From Isosphaeraceae bacterium EP7 (GTDB lineage: Bacteria > Planctomycetota > Planctomycetia > Isosphaerales > Isosphaeraceae), in NCBI GenBank assembly GCA_038400315.1, contig CP151667.1, forward strand, positions 5,653,174 to 5,717,173: a stretch of DNA of 64,000 nucleotides, in the 5' to 3' direction. Within the stretch, counting starts at the first letter, position 1, and every line of letters begins with the position of its first letter. Below, piece after piece: positions 8,906 through 17,634 of this stretch. Made by a program: the position numbers and the translations under genes. The notes beneath the pieces are model-generated. The model had not been told where the DNA came from. It searched no databases and saw only the letters and a list, made by a program, of their open reading frames with translations.

Positions 8906-9184
8906 GATGCTTCGTCGCTTCCCTGGGTGCGAGTTCGAGGGGGTGGATTCGCCGACATCGGCGAGGGGCGGACCGCGTGACTTCGCGAAGAACGGCCCCA
9001 GGAGAGACTATCCCGAAATCGGGACTCCCGTCAATGCAAAATTCCATTTTATTCGAGCTGCGGGCCTCGCCGCCCACCCTGGAGTGTCCCTGCCTGCTGA
9101 TGCCCGGATGACCCCCGCGAACCACTCCATCGATCGCATTCGCTTGCCATTGTTTTCCCCCCAGAATTCGCGAACCAATCCAGT

Positions 9185-9213
9185 TTGATTTTGTACATAC
9201 ACCGCCGTACAAT
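9185..9213 (+). promoter_or_regulatory. Sigma70-like promoter with embedded operator-like inverted repeat
   Basis: A -35-like TTGATT (9185-9190) and a -10-like TACAAT (9208-9213) are exactly 17 bp apart. A perfect inverted repeat, TTGTAC (9191-9196) and GTACAA (9207-9212) with 10 bp between, fills the spacer and overlaps the -10. The layout suggests a repressor that excludes RNA polymerase, as in autoregulated toxin-antitoxin operons. The first downstream ATG (9225) would be only about 5 nt from the expected start point. Confidence 0.6.
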
Positions 9214-9224
9214 CCTATTCTGTC

Positions 9225-9557
9225 ATGACGAAAGGATCTCAGGGCCGGCCGATGGGCTTCAAGCAAACTCGCCGGGCCCTGATCGAGGCCTTGCTGGCTC
9301 GTCGCATCGAGTTCGAAGACCGGCGGGATGCGGGAAGCAAGAATCTCCTCTATACCGGCGAGGTCACACCGGAGTTCGTCGTTGAGTTGCTACTCCGTTG
9401 CACAGGCGACCAACACTCGACGAGCCGGCACCATATGGATCGAGACCAGATCGTCGACATTTTCAAGGTCCCGAATGATGGCGTCCGTTGGTATATCAAG
9501 TCATATCTCGTCGAGGACGACGGGGTCCTGGCGATCTTCATCAGCGTGCATCCTTGA
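9225..9557 (+). CDS. Putative MqsR-like toxin (mRNA interferase fold)
   Basis: 110 residues (101 if the ATG at 9252 is used, which has a CAGGG before it). By-eye comparison with MqsR shows the same order: an N-terminal helix (RRALIEALLARR), then LLYTGEVTPEFVVELLLRC, a D-rich segment ending in DQIVDIFKV (MqsR: TIWQDVYRP), then RWYIKSYL and LAIFISVH (MqsR: VYLKITV, LIVSFKE). Tyr90 would align with the MqsR catalytic Tyr81. MqsR-family toxins cleave mRNA. The next gene, 28 bp downstream, has a YgiT/MqsA-like zinc finger, which supports a toxin-antitoxin pair. Similarity is at pattern level only, so another small RelE-like fold remains possible. Confidence 0.55.
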   Translation: MTKGSQGRPMGFKQTRRALIEALLARRIEFEDRRDAGSKNLLYTGEVTPEFVVELLLRCTGDQHSTSRHHMDRDQIVDIFKVPNDGVRWYIKSYLVEDDGVLAIFISVHP

Positions 9558-9585
9558 AGACGGTCAACTCCCGGGAGGCAGGGCG

Positions 9586-10239
9586 ATGAGGTTGTTTCAG
9601 CCGGGCGATCGATCGGTGGGCATTTGCCAGCACTGTCGGTGCAAGGTCCGGACGGTCATGAAGTACGTCGACTTCACGCCGGCCGGGACCGACGCGATTG
9701 TCCCCGACGTCCTGCTCGGCATCTGCGAGAGGTGCGACAATGTGGTCGGCATCCCGTACCAGTCGACCCCGAAGATCAACGAACATCGCGCAGCCGCCGC
9801 CCACACCCAGGAGAACATCGAGGCCCGCGTCCCCAGGTCACTGGAGGAAGCCCTCGAGCTTGTCACGGCATCGGTCGGCGGCACGCATAAAGAATTCCGG
9901 CCTGCCATGATGCGTTATTATTTGAATCAGGTTTCGAAGGACCCGGAGGTCGCCAGGCAGGTCGAGGCCCGGTCGAAGGCAGACCTGGCGAGGGGGAAGG
10001 CGGATCGACGCCTGGCGCTGAAGGTCCCATCCCGTCAGTGGGCCGCCGCATGGACGGCTGCCAAGGCCGCGGGGATCACGCGGAATAGCCAGCTCTTGCG
10101 GGGTGTGGCTGCGCTGATCGCCGACGATTACGGGATCTCGCTCAAGGGCAAGGGCGGGGAGGGTTTGCCGGCGACCAAGCCTTCGAAGGGGGCCCGGGCA
10201 CGGATCGCGTTCCTTAAAGATCTCGTTGAATCGATCTGA
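9586..10239 (+). CDS. Putative antitoxin: YgiT-like zinc finger plus ribbon-helix-helix-like C-terminus
   Basis: 217 residues after a good GGGAGG site. Cysteines 14, 17, 19, 47 and 50 (CQHCRC ... CERC) followed by GIPYQSTPKI resemble the MqsA/YgiT zinc-binding domain. Instead of the MqsA Xre-type helix-turn-helix, residues about 141-183 read RRLALKVPSRQ, then a helix, a GITRNSQ turn, and a second helix LLRGVAALIADDYG. This is the strand-helix-helix pattern of ribbon-helix-helix DNA-binding domains. The middle (80-130) is helical and unassigned. It would neutralise the upstream protein and bind the inverted repeat at 9191-9212. The zinc finger is the firmer call; the ribbon-helix-helix assignment is inferred. 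Confidence 0.55.
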   Translation: MRLFQPGDRSVGICQHCRCKVRTVMKYVDFTPAGTDAIVPDVLLGICERCDNVVGIPYQSTPKINEHRAAAAHTQENIEARVPRSLEEALELVTASVGGTHKEFRPAMMRYYLNQVSKDPEVARQVEARSKADLARGKADRRLALKVPSRQWAAAWTAAKAAGITRNSQLLRGVAALIADDYGISLKGKGGEGLPATKPSKGARARIAFLKDLVESI

Positions 10240-10333
10240 TCGGGCGAAGTCGTGTCGAGAGGAACAGCATGCGGATTATGGTGTGAGGGGCCCAAGTAAG
10301 TTAGCCTGGGGTTCACATCTCGGGAGTTTGCCG

Positions 10334-10867
10334 ATGCGATTGCCTGCATTCCGTGTCCGCACCTTGATGCTCGCCGTGCTGGCGTTCGCTGTTATTGTCG
10401 GCGGCCCGATGGAGTTTTCCAGGCTCAGGCGGCTCTCGGCTTATTACCGCTGGTGCGCCGAAATGTGTGCGGCGAATGCTCAGAAATCCGATCAAGCGAC
10501 CCGTCGTGTGATGCGACAACTCGCCGCGGCCAACCTTAAGCCAGGGGAGGCCGAGCGTCTGAGGCTCGATCTCGAGATCTTCTGTTCGCGGACGGCGAAC
10601 GAGGCCAACCGCGCGGCAATCTTCGATCACGCGGCGTCGCACCCCTGGGAGGCGGTCCCGGAGCGGACCGCGGAGGCGTACGGGCTCAGGCCTGATACCC
10701 CACAAGTGCGTCGACTTCTGGCCCTGCCGATCGATACGTCGGCGCCAGCTCCCGACCCGGGGCCGAATTTCCAGTGGCCCGGCGAGACCATGCTGACTCG
10801 CGACATCCCGCCGAATCCCCCAGATCCCTCGGCCGCTCCCAGAACGACCGCCGCACCGTCGCCCTGA
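10334..10867 (+). CDS. Small one-pass membrane protein, planctomycete FRVRTLM type
   Basis: 177 residues. It begins MRLPAFRVRTLMLAVLAFAVIVGG, a single N-terminal membrane segment preceded by the FRVRTLM sequence that recurs at the start of many short planctomycete proteins. The rest is soluble, with a helical segment (about 35-90) and a proline-rich tail. GGGAG before the ATG at 10334 supports this start over the longer open frame. No function is known. Confidence 0.65.
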   Translation: MRLPAFRVRTLMLAVLAFAVIVGGPMEFSRLRRLSAYYRWCAEMCAANAQKSDQATRRVMRQLAAANLKPGEAERLRLDLEIFCSRTANEANRAAIFDHAASHPWEAVPERTAEAYGLRPDTPQVRRLLALPIDTSAPAPDPGPNFQWPGETMLTRDIPPNPPDPSAAPRTTAAPSP

Positions 10868-11040
10868 CACCGTGCCCCGGAAAGGTTCGGCCGATTCGTC
10901 GAAAGTCCCTGAAAACTTCGGGCAGGCCAGGGCCCGATCGAATGCGGTGGTGCGCCCGGGGTTGAGGTCGGTATGATGGCGGTTTGGCCGGTGGGTCGGT
11001 ACGCGCGGTTGTCGGTCGGTGAGAGGGGTGGAGCTTGGAG

Positions 11041-11916
11041 ATGGGGATCGAGGGGGAAATCGAGTCGCTCGATTACCCGGTGGATAATGCTCCGATCCGG
11101 AGCCTGGTGCATCGCGGGCTCACCATCGAGGGGTATTCCAGGGCCGCGGTTCAGACCTACTGGCGCATCCCCGAGATGAAGCTGGGGTTCGACCTGGGGG
11201 TGCAGCCCTGGTCGTTCATGACCACGCCGACCTGGTTTTTGTCGCACACCCACCTCGACCACGTCGCCGCCCTGCCCGTCTACGTGGCCCGGCGGCGGAT
11301 GATGAAGATGGCCCCGCCGACGATTTACATGCCCGCCGACGCGGTCGAGCCGGTCGAGGCCCTGCTGCGGGCCTTCCAGCGGCTGGACCGGGGGCGGATG
11401 CCGGCGAACCTGGTCGGGCTGGTCGACGGGCAGGAGGTGAACCTGTCGCGCGAGCTGGTCGTGACGGCGTTCGACACCAAGCACACGATCCCGTCGCTGG
11501 GCTTCCTGGTCTGGGACCGCCGCCGCAAGCTGAAGGCCGAATACCAGGGGCTGCCCGAGGCCGAGATCCGCGACATCAGGCTCTCGGGCCTGGAGGTCTC
11601 CTCCGAGGTCCGGTTCCCGAAGCTTGCGTACATGGGGGACACCGCGCCGGCCGGGCTGGACCATTTCCCCGAGGTCTACAAGGCCGAGATCCTGATCATG
11701 GAGATGACCTTCGTCGCCCCCAACGAGCGCGCGTCGGTGATCCACAAGTACGGCCACACCCACCTGGACGACTTCCTGGCGCGGGCCGACCGGTTCGAGA
11801 ACGACCTGATCATCGCGTCGCACTACAGCACGCGGATGCACCCCGACCAGATCCAGCGCATCGTCGAGAAGCGCCTGCCCGAGAAGCTCAAGTCTCGACT
11901 GAAAGTCTGGCTGTAG
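11041..11916 (+). CDS. Metallo-beta-lactamase-fold hydrolase, RNase Z-like
   Basis: 291 residues from the ATG at 11041 (a TTG two codons earlier is possible). Signature motifs: SHTHLDH (HxHxDH metal site), TKHTIPSLGF histidine, AYMGDT aspartate, GHTHLDD, and a C-terminal ASHYSTR histidine. The order and length (~300) fit tRNA 3'-processing endonuclease RNase Z/ElaC and relatives. RNase Z would trim tRNA precursors in the cytoplasm, which matters here because the tRNA-Leu in this window lacks an encoded CCA. A related MBL enzyme with another substrate cannot be ruled out. Confidence 0.75.
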   Translation: MGIEGEIESLDYPVDNAPIRSLVHRGLTIEGYSRAAVQTYWRIPEMKLGFDLGVQPWSFMTTPTWFLSHTHLDHVAALPVYVARRRMMKMAPPTIYMPADAVEPVEALLRAFQRLDRGRMPANLVGLVDGQEVNLSRELVVTAFDTKHTIPSLGFLVWDRRRKLKAEYQGLPEAEIRDIRLSGLEVSSEVRFPKLAYMGDTAPAGLDHFPEVYKAEILIMEMTFVAPNERASVIHKYGHTHLDDFLARADRFENDLIIASHYSTRMHPDQIQRIVEKRLPEKLKSRLKVWL

Positions 11917-11993
11917 GCGTCGCGGCCCGGGCCGGCATCCCCTCAACGCGGGCGTCCCTCATCTTCCCCTCCATCAACGACACCGAGAGACGC

Positions 11994-12764
11994 ATGCCCG
12001 AACCCGTTCACATGAAGTGGTGCTCGATCCGCCATGGTTCCGACCTGTTCGAGGTCTACTGGGATGCCGCGGAGGGGCGGGCATTGCGGGCCTTCTCCGG
12101 GACCTACGTCAAGGACGAGGAGCCCGAGGCGACGGCCAAGCCGACCGGCATCGTGGACGTGCCCTGGACGGCGGTCGAGGCGCGGCGGGCGCGGGCCTGG
12201 CTGCTCGACGCCCTGAAGTCGGCCCCCCTGGAGCCCGATTCGTTCGAGGTCGGCCAGCGAGTCGCGCTGATCGGCGGCCACAAGAACGAGACCCTGATCC
12301 GCTCCACCGAACCCTGCAAGCTTTGCGCGGGGACGGGGACGCTGGCCAACCCCCGGAAACGCAAGGGGACCGAACCCTGCCGGACCTGCAAGGGGGAGGG
12401 GACGATCGTCAAGAACCTGGAGAAGGTGCGCGACGACGCGGGCAACCAGGTCTACGAGGCGTTCGAGCCGGACTCCGCGGGCGTGGTGACGAGGCTGGGG
12501 AAGGACCGGGGGACGCTACCCGCTCGGAGCAATAACCTGGACGTCTTCGTGACCCTGGACGACGGCCGCGAGATGAAATGCCCGGTGCGCAAGCTCCGCC
12601 TGGAGCGGGCCCCCGAGGGCTACGGCCAGTTCTTGAAGGAGGTCGAAGCCCAGGCCGACGCGATGGACCCGACCCCGTTCCTGGGGTTCCGGGCATCCAG
12701 CGTGGAATTCCGCGAGAACAAGGGGGGCGCCTTCCTGGGCACCTTGAAGCGTAAGAGCCTCTAG
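11994..12764 (+). CDS. Protein with DnaJ-type zinc-finger motifs
   Basis: 256 residues, no membrane segment. In the middle are two CxxCxGxG-type units, CKLCAGTGT (about 104-112) and CRTCKGEGT (about 125-133), each matching the zinc-binding repeats of DnaJ; two such units make one zinc site. There is no J domain and no chaperone C-terminal domain. The flanking parts are acidic and soluble (VGQRVALIGGHKNE; NNLDVFVTLDDGREMKCPVRKL), the latter resembling a small beta-barrel. It starts 77 bp after the RNase Z-like gene and may share its transcript. The function is unknown. Confidence 0.65.
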   Translation: MPEPVHMKWCSIRHGSDLFEVYWDAAEGRALRAFSGTYVKDEEPEATAKPTGIVDVPWTAVEARRARAWLLDALKSAPLEPDSFEVGQRVALIGGHKNETLIRSTEPCKLCAGTGTLANPRKRKGTEPCRTCKGEGTIVKNLEKVRDDAGNQVYEAFEPDSAGVVTRLGKDRGTLPARSNNLDVFVTLDDGREMKCPVRKLRLERAPEGYGQFLKEVEAQADAMDPTPFLGFRASSVEFRENKGGAFLGTLKRKSL

Positions 12765-12841
12765 GCCGGGAGGATGACGGCCTAGCCCCCCGCCCCGCAT
12801 CACTTGGCCGGGCGCCGCGATCCGACGTCGACGGGCGGGCC

Positions 12842-13897
12842 TCAACGGGCGGCGGGCGGGAGGAGATGAGTGCCGAGCCAGCGATAGGCGGGGATCTGGG
12901 CGGCCCGGAAGTACCTGAGGTCGTGATGGGCTTCGGGATTCTCGGTGAGGTCGACGGCGATGCCCCGACTCGCGGCCAGCCAGGCGAACGAGCGGGCCTG
13001 GGCGTCGAAGTTGTAGTTGTCCCGCCCCGGAAAATTGACGTAGATCTCGAGCTGACCCGGACGCAGGTCGGTCCGATTGATGAGGTCGTAGGGGTTATCG
13101 TGGGCGATCCTGGACAGGACGTCGGGGCCTGAGCCGTAGACGGGTCCCACATACCGCTTCACCCTGCGGGTGAGAAAACCGTGGTAGTAGCGGGCGATGA
13201 CCATCTCGGGGTCGTACTGATTGCGTTCGCGGAAGGTGGCGGGGTCGAAGTCGTCGCCGTAGCGGTCGTCGCAGGTGTTATAGAGCATGTTGAGCGGGCC
13301 GGCGAGGGTGGCGACGACGCCGAAGAGGTCGCGATGCCGCAGGGCGATGGCCATCGCGCCGTAGCCGCCTGCGGAGATGCCGAGCAGGGCATGCGCGCGG
13401 GCCTCGGGGCGAATCGGGTAGGTTCGCACGAGGAAGGGAACGACCTCGTCGATGAGGTGGTCCTCGAAGCGGCCGCCCAGGCCGTTGATCCAAAACGAAT
13501 GGGTGGCGTTGAGCCTATTCTTGCCCTCGTAGGTGCCGTCGGGCGCGGCGATGATCGCGGGACCGAGCTCGCCCCGGTCCATCATCCGGTCGAGCTGCTT
13601 GAGGACGACGGGATCGAGGAGGCCGTGCTCGTCGACGTCGGCGCTGTGGAGCAAGACGATCAGGGGGTAGGAGAGGGCCGGGTTGTATCCGGGCGGAAGG
13701 TAGACGTAGAGGTCTCGGGGCCCGCCCAGCACATTCGAGACGAGCCTGCGGTCGGCCCCGTGATTGGACGTGTAGTCGACCACCCGGCCGCAGAGCTTGC
13801 CGTTGAGATGATCCAGGCCGATCGGTTCGAACAGTTGAGCACGGGCCGGGGACGCCGTCGCGGCCAGGAGGGCGAGGGCCGCCACGAGTCTTCGCAT
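12842..13897 (-). CDS. Secreted esterase-family alpha/beta hydrolase
   Basis: 351 residues with a signal peptide (MRRLVAALALLAATASPARA). The fold motifs are those of the esterase D / antigen 85-like group: VYLPPGY, PLIVLLHS, and the nucleophile elbow GISAGGYGAM; the late DLTENPEAHHDLRYF carries candidate catalytic histidines. The start at 13897 is backed by AAGGA 8 bp upstream; the open frame extends 93 codons without homology. It is probably a carboxyl-ester or feruloyl/acyl esterase acting in the periplasm. It converges on the zinc-finger gene with 77 bp between stops. Confidence 0.8.
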   Translation of the reverse strand: MRRLVAALALLAATASPARAQLFEPIGLDHLNGKLCGRVVDYTSNHGADRRLVSNVLGGPRDLYVYLPPGYNPALSYPLIVLLHSADVDEHGLLDPVVLKQLDRMMDRGELGPAIIAAPDGTYEGKNRLNATHSFWINGLGGRFEDHLIDEVVPFLVRTYPIRPEARAHALLGISAGGYGAMAIALRHRDLFGVVATLAGPLNMLYNTCDDRYGDDFDPATFRERNQYDPEMVIARYYHGFLTRRVKRYVGPVYGSGPDVLSRIAHDNPYDLINRTDLRPGQLEIYVNFPGRDNYNFDAQARSFAWLAASRGIAVDLTENPEAHHDLRYFRAAQIPAYRWLGTHLLPPAAR

Positions 13898-14177
13898 TGA
13901 TCGATCCTTCGACCGTGACGAGGCGTGAGATTCATCCGATAACCCGGACAAGATCGGACGTGAGGGGGCGACCTCGCGAGCGATTTTGGCCGGGACGCCG
14001 AGTCCCCCGCGAATTCCAGGCTCGCGCGGGGCAAAACCGTCGTTCGGTGATCGGGGCTCACGCCGGCGACGGGCGGCAACAAGGCCCGCACGTCCGCGAC
14101 CGATGCCGGAAATCGTGCATGGTTCATGGCAGCTTGAATCGACCGCTCCGTTCGGATGACGGTCGAGATCGCTCAAA

Positions 14178-14822
14178 TCAGGACTTCTTTGCCGGAGGCG
14201 GGGTCAGGTGTGGCTGGCCGACCAGGCTCGCGGGGATCCCCCACGGGGCTCCGAAGACGAATTCGGCCAAGGGTTTCCGGGTTCTGGGAGCTAGGTCCCG
14301 CTGGCGATACGTCTCCGGCAGAGTGTCGGGCTCGGCGGCGTAACCGATCGCCAGGCCGGTCAAGGGCTGCACGCCCTCGGGGATCTTGTACAGTTCCCTG
14401 GCCCTGTCGGGCAGGATGCCAATCATCTGGTGGACGCAGAGTCCGCGGGCCGTCGCCTCCAGGGTCAGGCCGGCGCTGGCCAGCCCGAGGTCGTGCAACG
14501 CGGCGGCGTTGGGCTTCCCATTCAGGGTGAAACTCAACCTCGTGCAGCCCAGCGCAAGCACCGGCGCGGCCGCGGCCCAGGCCTGGTTCCCCTCGACCAG
14601 GCAGGAATGGAGCCGCCCGAAGGCTTCGGGCTCCTCCTTCGTCGCCACGAGGTAGCTCCAGGGCTGCTCGTTGTACGAGGAGGCCGCCCAGCGTGCCGCC
14701 TCGAACAACGAGCGGAGATCGTCCTCGGAGACCGGGCGGTCATCGAAGGCGTAGGGGCTCCATCGCTGCGCGAGCAGCTCGTGGATGAGATGGTCGGGGG
14801 CCGCGTGCTTCTGGGCGTTCAT
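14178..14822 (-). CDS. Nitroreductase family protein
   Basis: 214 residues. Family signatures: an N-terminal RWSPYAFDDRPVSEDDLRSLF, the FMN-contacting ARWAASSYNEQPW, and a later DLGLASAGLTLEATARGLCV and GILPDRARELYKIPEG. It is an FMN-dependent NAD(P)H oxidoreductase likely to act as a homodimer in the cytoplasm; the substrate (nitro compound, quinone or other) is undetermined. The ATG at 14822 follows GGAGCGAGTG. The open frame extends further upstream into a hexanucleotide repeat and was not used. Confidence 0.88.
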   Translation of the reverse strand: MNAQKHAAPDHLIHELLAQRWSPYAFDDRPVSEDDLRSLFEAARWAASSYNEQPWSYLVATKEEPEAFGRLHSCLVEGNQAWAAAAPVLALGCTRLSFTLNGKPNAAALHDLGLASAGLTLEATARGLCVHQMIGILPDRARELYKIPEGVQPLTGLAIGYAAEPDTLPETYRQRDLAPRTRKPLAEFVFGAPWGIPASLVGQPHLTPPPAKKS

Positions 14823-15301
<479 letters not shown>

Positions 15302-16612
15302 ATGGGATGGATCTGCCGCTTGGCGTGCGTGCCGGCCGCCCTGCTCATGTCGACGGTCGTCGCGGCCCAGGACATTCCGGTCGATCCGGCCGAAGCAACG
15401 GGCCCCCCCCCGGCGAATTACGCCTCCGGCCTCCAGGCGGAATCGCTGCCGGGCGAGCTCTCGGAAGACATCGACGGGGCCCTGCCCGGGACGCCGTTGG
15501 GACCGACACCGGTCGCCGACGTCCGTTTCTTGATGGATAATCTGGGATTCAAGAATTTGGTCGGCGAGAGCCGGATCCGTACCTTCGGCTGGTTCGAAGG
15601 GGGTTACACGGGGGCGTCGTCCGGAACCGGCATGCTCTCCGTCCAACCCCGGCAGAACCGCTTCGGCAATGAATTCCTGGTGAACCAGATCGGCTTCGTG
15701 ATTCAGAAGCCGCTCAAGCAGGATCAGTTCGACATCGGCTTCAACGTCCGCTACTTCGCGGGCGGGGATGCGGCCCTGGGACAGCCCAAGGGGGGCATCG
15801 GCGACCCGGTCAGCAACCAGCACTTCGCGCAGGACTTCCGCGACCTTTACATCTCCGCCCACTTGCCCATCCTCACCGAGGGGGGCGTCGATGTGAAGGC
15901 CGGCCGGATGAACTCGATCATCGGGTATAACGGGTTCCTGGCCCCCTATCGCCCGTTCTACTCCAGCGACTACCAGTTCTTCTACTCGCAGGACGGTGCC
16001 TTCACGGGCGTCCTGACGAATCTGCACGCCACGGACCGGCTTGAGATCTGGAACGGCGTGACGTTCGGGGCGAACACGTTCTTCACCAAGCGCAGCTCGA
16101 ATTCGATCTGCTACATCGGCCAGGTGAATTACTGGCTCACGGACGAGCACAGGACGCGGCTGACGGCCTCGGTCTACACCGGGCCCGACGCCATTTTCGC
16201 CGCGCCCGGCATGAACGGCGACTTCAACACGACCGTGGAACTACGCCTCCAGCACAACTGGACCGAACGGCTCTTCCAGGTGGTCCAGTCCAACATGGGC
16301 TGGGATGCCAACACCCCGGTCGGCACCGGCTCGTGGTACGGCCTGTACACGATCGGGATCTACAACCTGACCGACACGATCAGCACCCAGGCCCGTGCGG
16401 AATGGTTCGACGACGTCCAGGGGACACGGACCGGGGTCGGGACCAATTACTCCGAGGTGACCCTGGGCCTCAACTGGCACCCCAGCAAGTTCTTCGAGCT
16501 TCGTCCCGAGATCCGCGGCGACTTCGCCGGCGCGCCCGCCTACGGCGTCGGCGGCGAACACACCCACTACAGCCAGTTGACCGGCGGCATCAGCGCGCTC
16601 GTCAAGTTCTGA
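15302..16612 (+). CDS. Outer-membrane beta-barrel porin (BBP2/OmpL-like) beside the urease cluster
   Basis: 436 residues with a signal peptide ending AAQ (MGWICRLACVPAALLMSTVVAAQ). The mature part alternates short amphipathic strands with aromatic girdles (FGWFEGGYTG, GFNVRYFAGG, YISAHLP, YNLTDTISTQARAEWF, VTLGLNWHPSKFFELRPEIRGDF) and ends with a C-terminal Phe (SALVKF), as outer-membrane barrels do. The pattern fits the putative beta-barrel porin-2 family. AGGAG at 15288 favours ATG 15302 or GTG 15299. It converges on ureD, the last gene of the urea operon, so a role in bringing urea across the outer membrane is plausible but inferred. Confidence 0.8.
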   Translation: MGWICRLACVPAALLMSTVVAAQDIPVDPAEATGPPPANYASGLQAESLPGELSEDIDGALPGTPLGPTPVADVRFLMDNLGFKNLVGESRIRTFGWFEGGYTGASSGTGMLSVQPRQNRFGNEFLVNQIGFVIQKPLKQDQFDIGFNVRYFAGGDAALGQPKGGIGDPVSNQHFAQDFRDLYISAHLPILTEGGVDVKAGRMNSIIGYNGFLAPYRPFYSSDYQFFYSQDGAFTGVLTNLHATDRLEIWNGVTFGANTFFTKRSSNSICYIGQVNYWLTDEHRTRLTASVYTGPDAIFAAPGMNGDFNTTVELRLQHNWTERLFQVVQSNMGWDANTPVGTGSWYGLYTIGIYNLTDTISTQARAEWFDDVQGTRTGVGTNYSEVTLGLNWHPSKFFELRPEIRGDFAGAPAYGVGGEHTHYSQLTGGISALVKF

Positions 16613-16642
16613 GGACCGATCGATCGATCGACGCGAGAGGCA

Positions 16643-16671
16643 TCGAGGCGGCGTTCGGCCCGCCGCCCCGA
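16643..16671. terminator. Bidirectional stem-loop between porin and ureD
   Basis: TCGAGGCGGCG (16643-16653) pairs with CGCCGCCCCGA (16661-16671), 10 of 11 positions, loop of 7. It lies between the convergent stops of the porin and ureD. There is no T-run, so it may act as a barrier rather than a classical intrinsic terminator. Confidence 0.5.
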
Positions 16672-16680
16672 TCGTGTGGC

Positions 16681-17634
16681 TCAAGCCGTCGCCACCCCTT
16701 GCGGCCTCGAGAACCAGTGGTTGGGGGCAAGGTCGGTCGAGTCGAGCAGCCAGGGCCGGGCGTCGGGCCCGACGGTCCAGATCGCGGCGAGGCGGAGGGC
16801 GGTCCGGACCAGGTCGGCGGTGACGGCCGACGGGTGGCCGCACCAGCGCATGCAGGCCTCGCCCGACTCGAGCCGGAAGAGCGAGCGCCTGAGGTCGGGG
16901 CCGGTCTCGGTCCCGGGAAAGTCCTCGGGAACGGGCCCGGCGATGAACAGGCTGCCCGTGGCCAGGAAGCCGCCGACGTGCCAGCCGGTCTCGTCGGCGT
17001 TCCAGGGCCCGTCCCAGCGGAATCGGTCGCGGTAGACGAGCGAGCCCCCGCGATGGGCCTGGAAGTCCTGGACGATCCGCTCGAACTGGTACCGCTCGGA
17101 GAGGACTCCGCGGTCGTAACGACCCGGCAACCAGATGTCGCCCCAGAGCAGCCTGGCGCGAGGGGCGAGCGCGACCCGGCCCCGCTGGTAATAGCGGCAG
17201 GCGCGGAACGGGATCGCGGGGCCGGGCAGGACGACCAGGCAGGCATCGTCCTCGACCTCGACGTCCCATTGCTGGGTCGCGTAGCTCGAGACGGCCGGGT
17301 GGATTCGCGTGGCCGACTGCCCGGTCACGACGGAACGCGTCCCGGCCCTCGCCTTCAGCTCGATCAGGTGCCCGTCGCCGTCCATCAGGCCGGCGGTCAG
17401 GTTGATCAGATACAGAAGCGAGGCGGGCTCGCCGTCGAAGTCGAACGGCGGCATCAGACAGACGGGGACCTGATGATAGCTCGAGCCCAGGCGGGTCGAG
17501 TCGTCGGGCCCGCGGATCAGCTCGATGCGTGCGCCGCCGACGCGGGCGGCCTGGTGCTCCTTGGGCTGGATGTCCCGGAATTCGGGCGGGATCAGGAGTT
17601 CTTGACGAATGATGCGAGTTGCTGGCGCACCCAC
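16681..17634 (-). CDS. ureD: Urease accessory protein UreD
   Basis: 317 residues, near the usual length. Typical UreD segments are [41 protein letters not shown], and [38 protein letters not shown]. UreD binds the apo-urease and with UreF and UreG delivers nickel. It starts at GTG 17634, giving a 43-bp overlap with the end of ureG; no nearer start is visible. It is the last gene of the urea transporter-ureABCFGD run. Confidence 0.92.
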   Translation of the reverse strand: MGAPATRIIRQELLIPPEFRDIQPKEHQAARVGGARIELIRGPDDSTRLGSSYHQVPVCLMPPFDFDGEPASLLYLINLTAGLMDGDGHLIELKARAGTRSVVTGQSATRIHPAVSSYATQQWDVEVEDDACLVVLPGPAIPFRACRYYQRGRVALAPRARLLWGDIWLPGRYDRGVLSERYQFERIVQDFQAHRGGSLVYRDRFRWDGPWNADETGWHVGGFLATGSLFIAGPVPEDFPGTETGPDLRRSLFRLESGEACMRWCGHPSAVTADLVRTALRLAAIWTVGPDARPWLLDSTDLAPNHWFSRPQGVATA

